Source: Sutterella parvirubra YIT 11816 (GTDB lineage: Bacteria > Pseudomonadota > Gammaproteobacteria > Burkholderiales > Burkholderiaceae_F). From it: DNA of 5,738 nucleotides. Position numbers and translations under genes: made by a program. The stretch spans positions 1-5,738 of the forward strand of contig NZ_JH604901.1 of NCBI RefSeq assembly GCF_000250875.1. Reading direction: 5' to 3'. The notes beneath the pieces are model-generated. The model was given only the letters and a program-made list of their open reading frames with translations. It had not been told where the DNA came from and did not search any database. This document shows, in pieces, positions 5,549 through 5,738 of the stretch. How positions within the stretch are numbered: position 1 is the first letter of the stretch; every line of letters begins with the position of its first letter.

Positions 5549-5738
5549 TCACGGCCAGAGCGAAAGTTCCTCGACGGTGACGCCCTTCGAGGCGGCCAAA
5601 TCCGCGAGGATGCCGTGCACCAAACGGTCGATCGCGACGGCGCGGAGCTCCTTCCGGTCGATGCCCGGATTGAAGATCGCCGTGACGCGCAGCCCCTCGA
5701 GAAGGGAGCGGCTCAACGCCAGCTGCGCCTGCATCTTC
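5549..5738 (-). CDS. Unrecognised protein, C-terminal end (cut by right edge)
   Basis: An open frame enters from the right edge and ends with TGA at 5549, giving 62 visible residues. Most codons end in G or C, as in the other genes here, and this supports real coding. The visible part has an apparently amphipathic, helix-prone segment (LALSRSLLEGLRV, then IDRKELRAVAIDRLVHGIL) and ends ASKGVTVEELSLWP, with no cysteine, signal peptide or membrane segment. I do not recognise the family. A Met codon at 5734 could be a start, but only four bases upstream are visible, so whether this is a 61-residue protein or the tail of a longer one cannot be told. It is in the same direction as dctA, 195 bp upstream, with a strong hairpin between, so it is probably a separate unit. 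Confidence 0.55.
   Translation of the reverse strand, partial: KMQAQLALSRSLLEGLRVTAIFNPGIDRKELRAVAIDRLVHGILADLAASKGVTVEELSLWP

Overview
The window reads as a stretch of a GC-rich proteobacterial chromosome. Every supported gene lies on the minus strand, so transcription runs from the right end of the window to the left. The closest matches I can recall for the proteins are the glutathione importer GsiABCD and the C4-dicarboxylate carrier DctA of Enterobacteria. The high GC content, strong G/C preference at third codon positions and divergence from the E. coli proteins would suit a betaproteobacterium (Burkholderiales, perhaps Sutterellaceae). That placement is inference and was not tested by a search.

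Layout from right to left, in the direction of transcription. (1) Positions 5738-5549 hold the C-terminal end of an unrecognised gene that enters from the right edge. (2) Positions 5548-5354 are a 195-bp spacer with a perfect 13-bp hairpin, a 12-bp palindrome, a TC tract and the dctA ribosome binding site. (3) Positions 5353-4079 encode a full-length DctA-type dicarboxylate:cation symporter, followed by a clear intrinsic terminator at 4048-4016. (4) Positions 4015-3756 form a long gene-free leader before gsiA, with small inverted repeats. (5) Positions 3755-1914 encode GsiA, a double ATP-binding-cassette ATPase. (6) Positions 1822-272 encode GsiB, the periplasmic binding protein. (7) Positions 160-1 encode the first 53 residues of the permease GsiC, cut by the left edge; gsiD would be expected further left.

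The gsiA-gsiB-gsiC order is that of the enterobacterial gsi operon. GsiB would capture glutathione (or a related small peptide) in the periplasm, GsiC with GsiD would form the membrane channel, and GsiA would power import. DctA is a separate transcription unit that imports succinate, fumarate and malate. Together the window describes uptake of organic acids and of a sulfur- and nitrogen-containing peptide. I see no evidence of a new biological system, mobile element, CRISPR array or RNA gene. The items worth a second look are RNA hairpins between the gsi genes, dyads upstream of gsiA and dctA, and the unidentified gene at the right edge.
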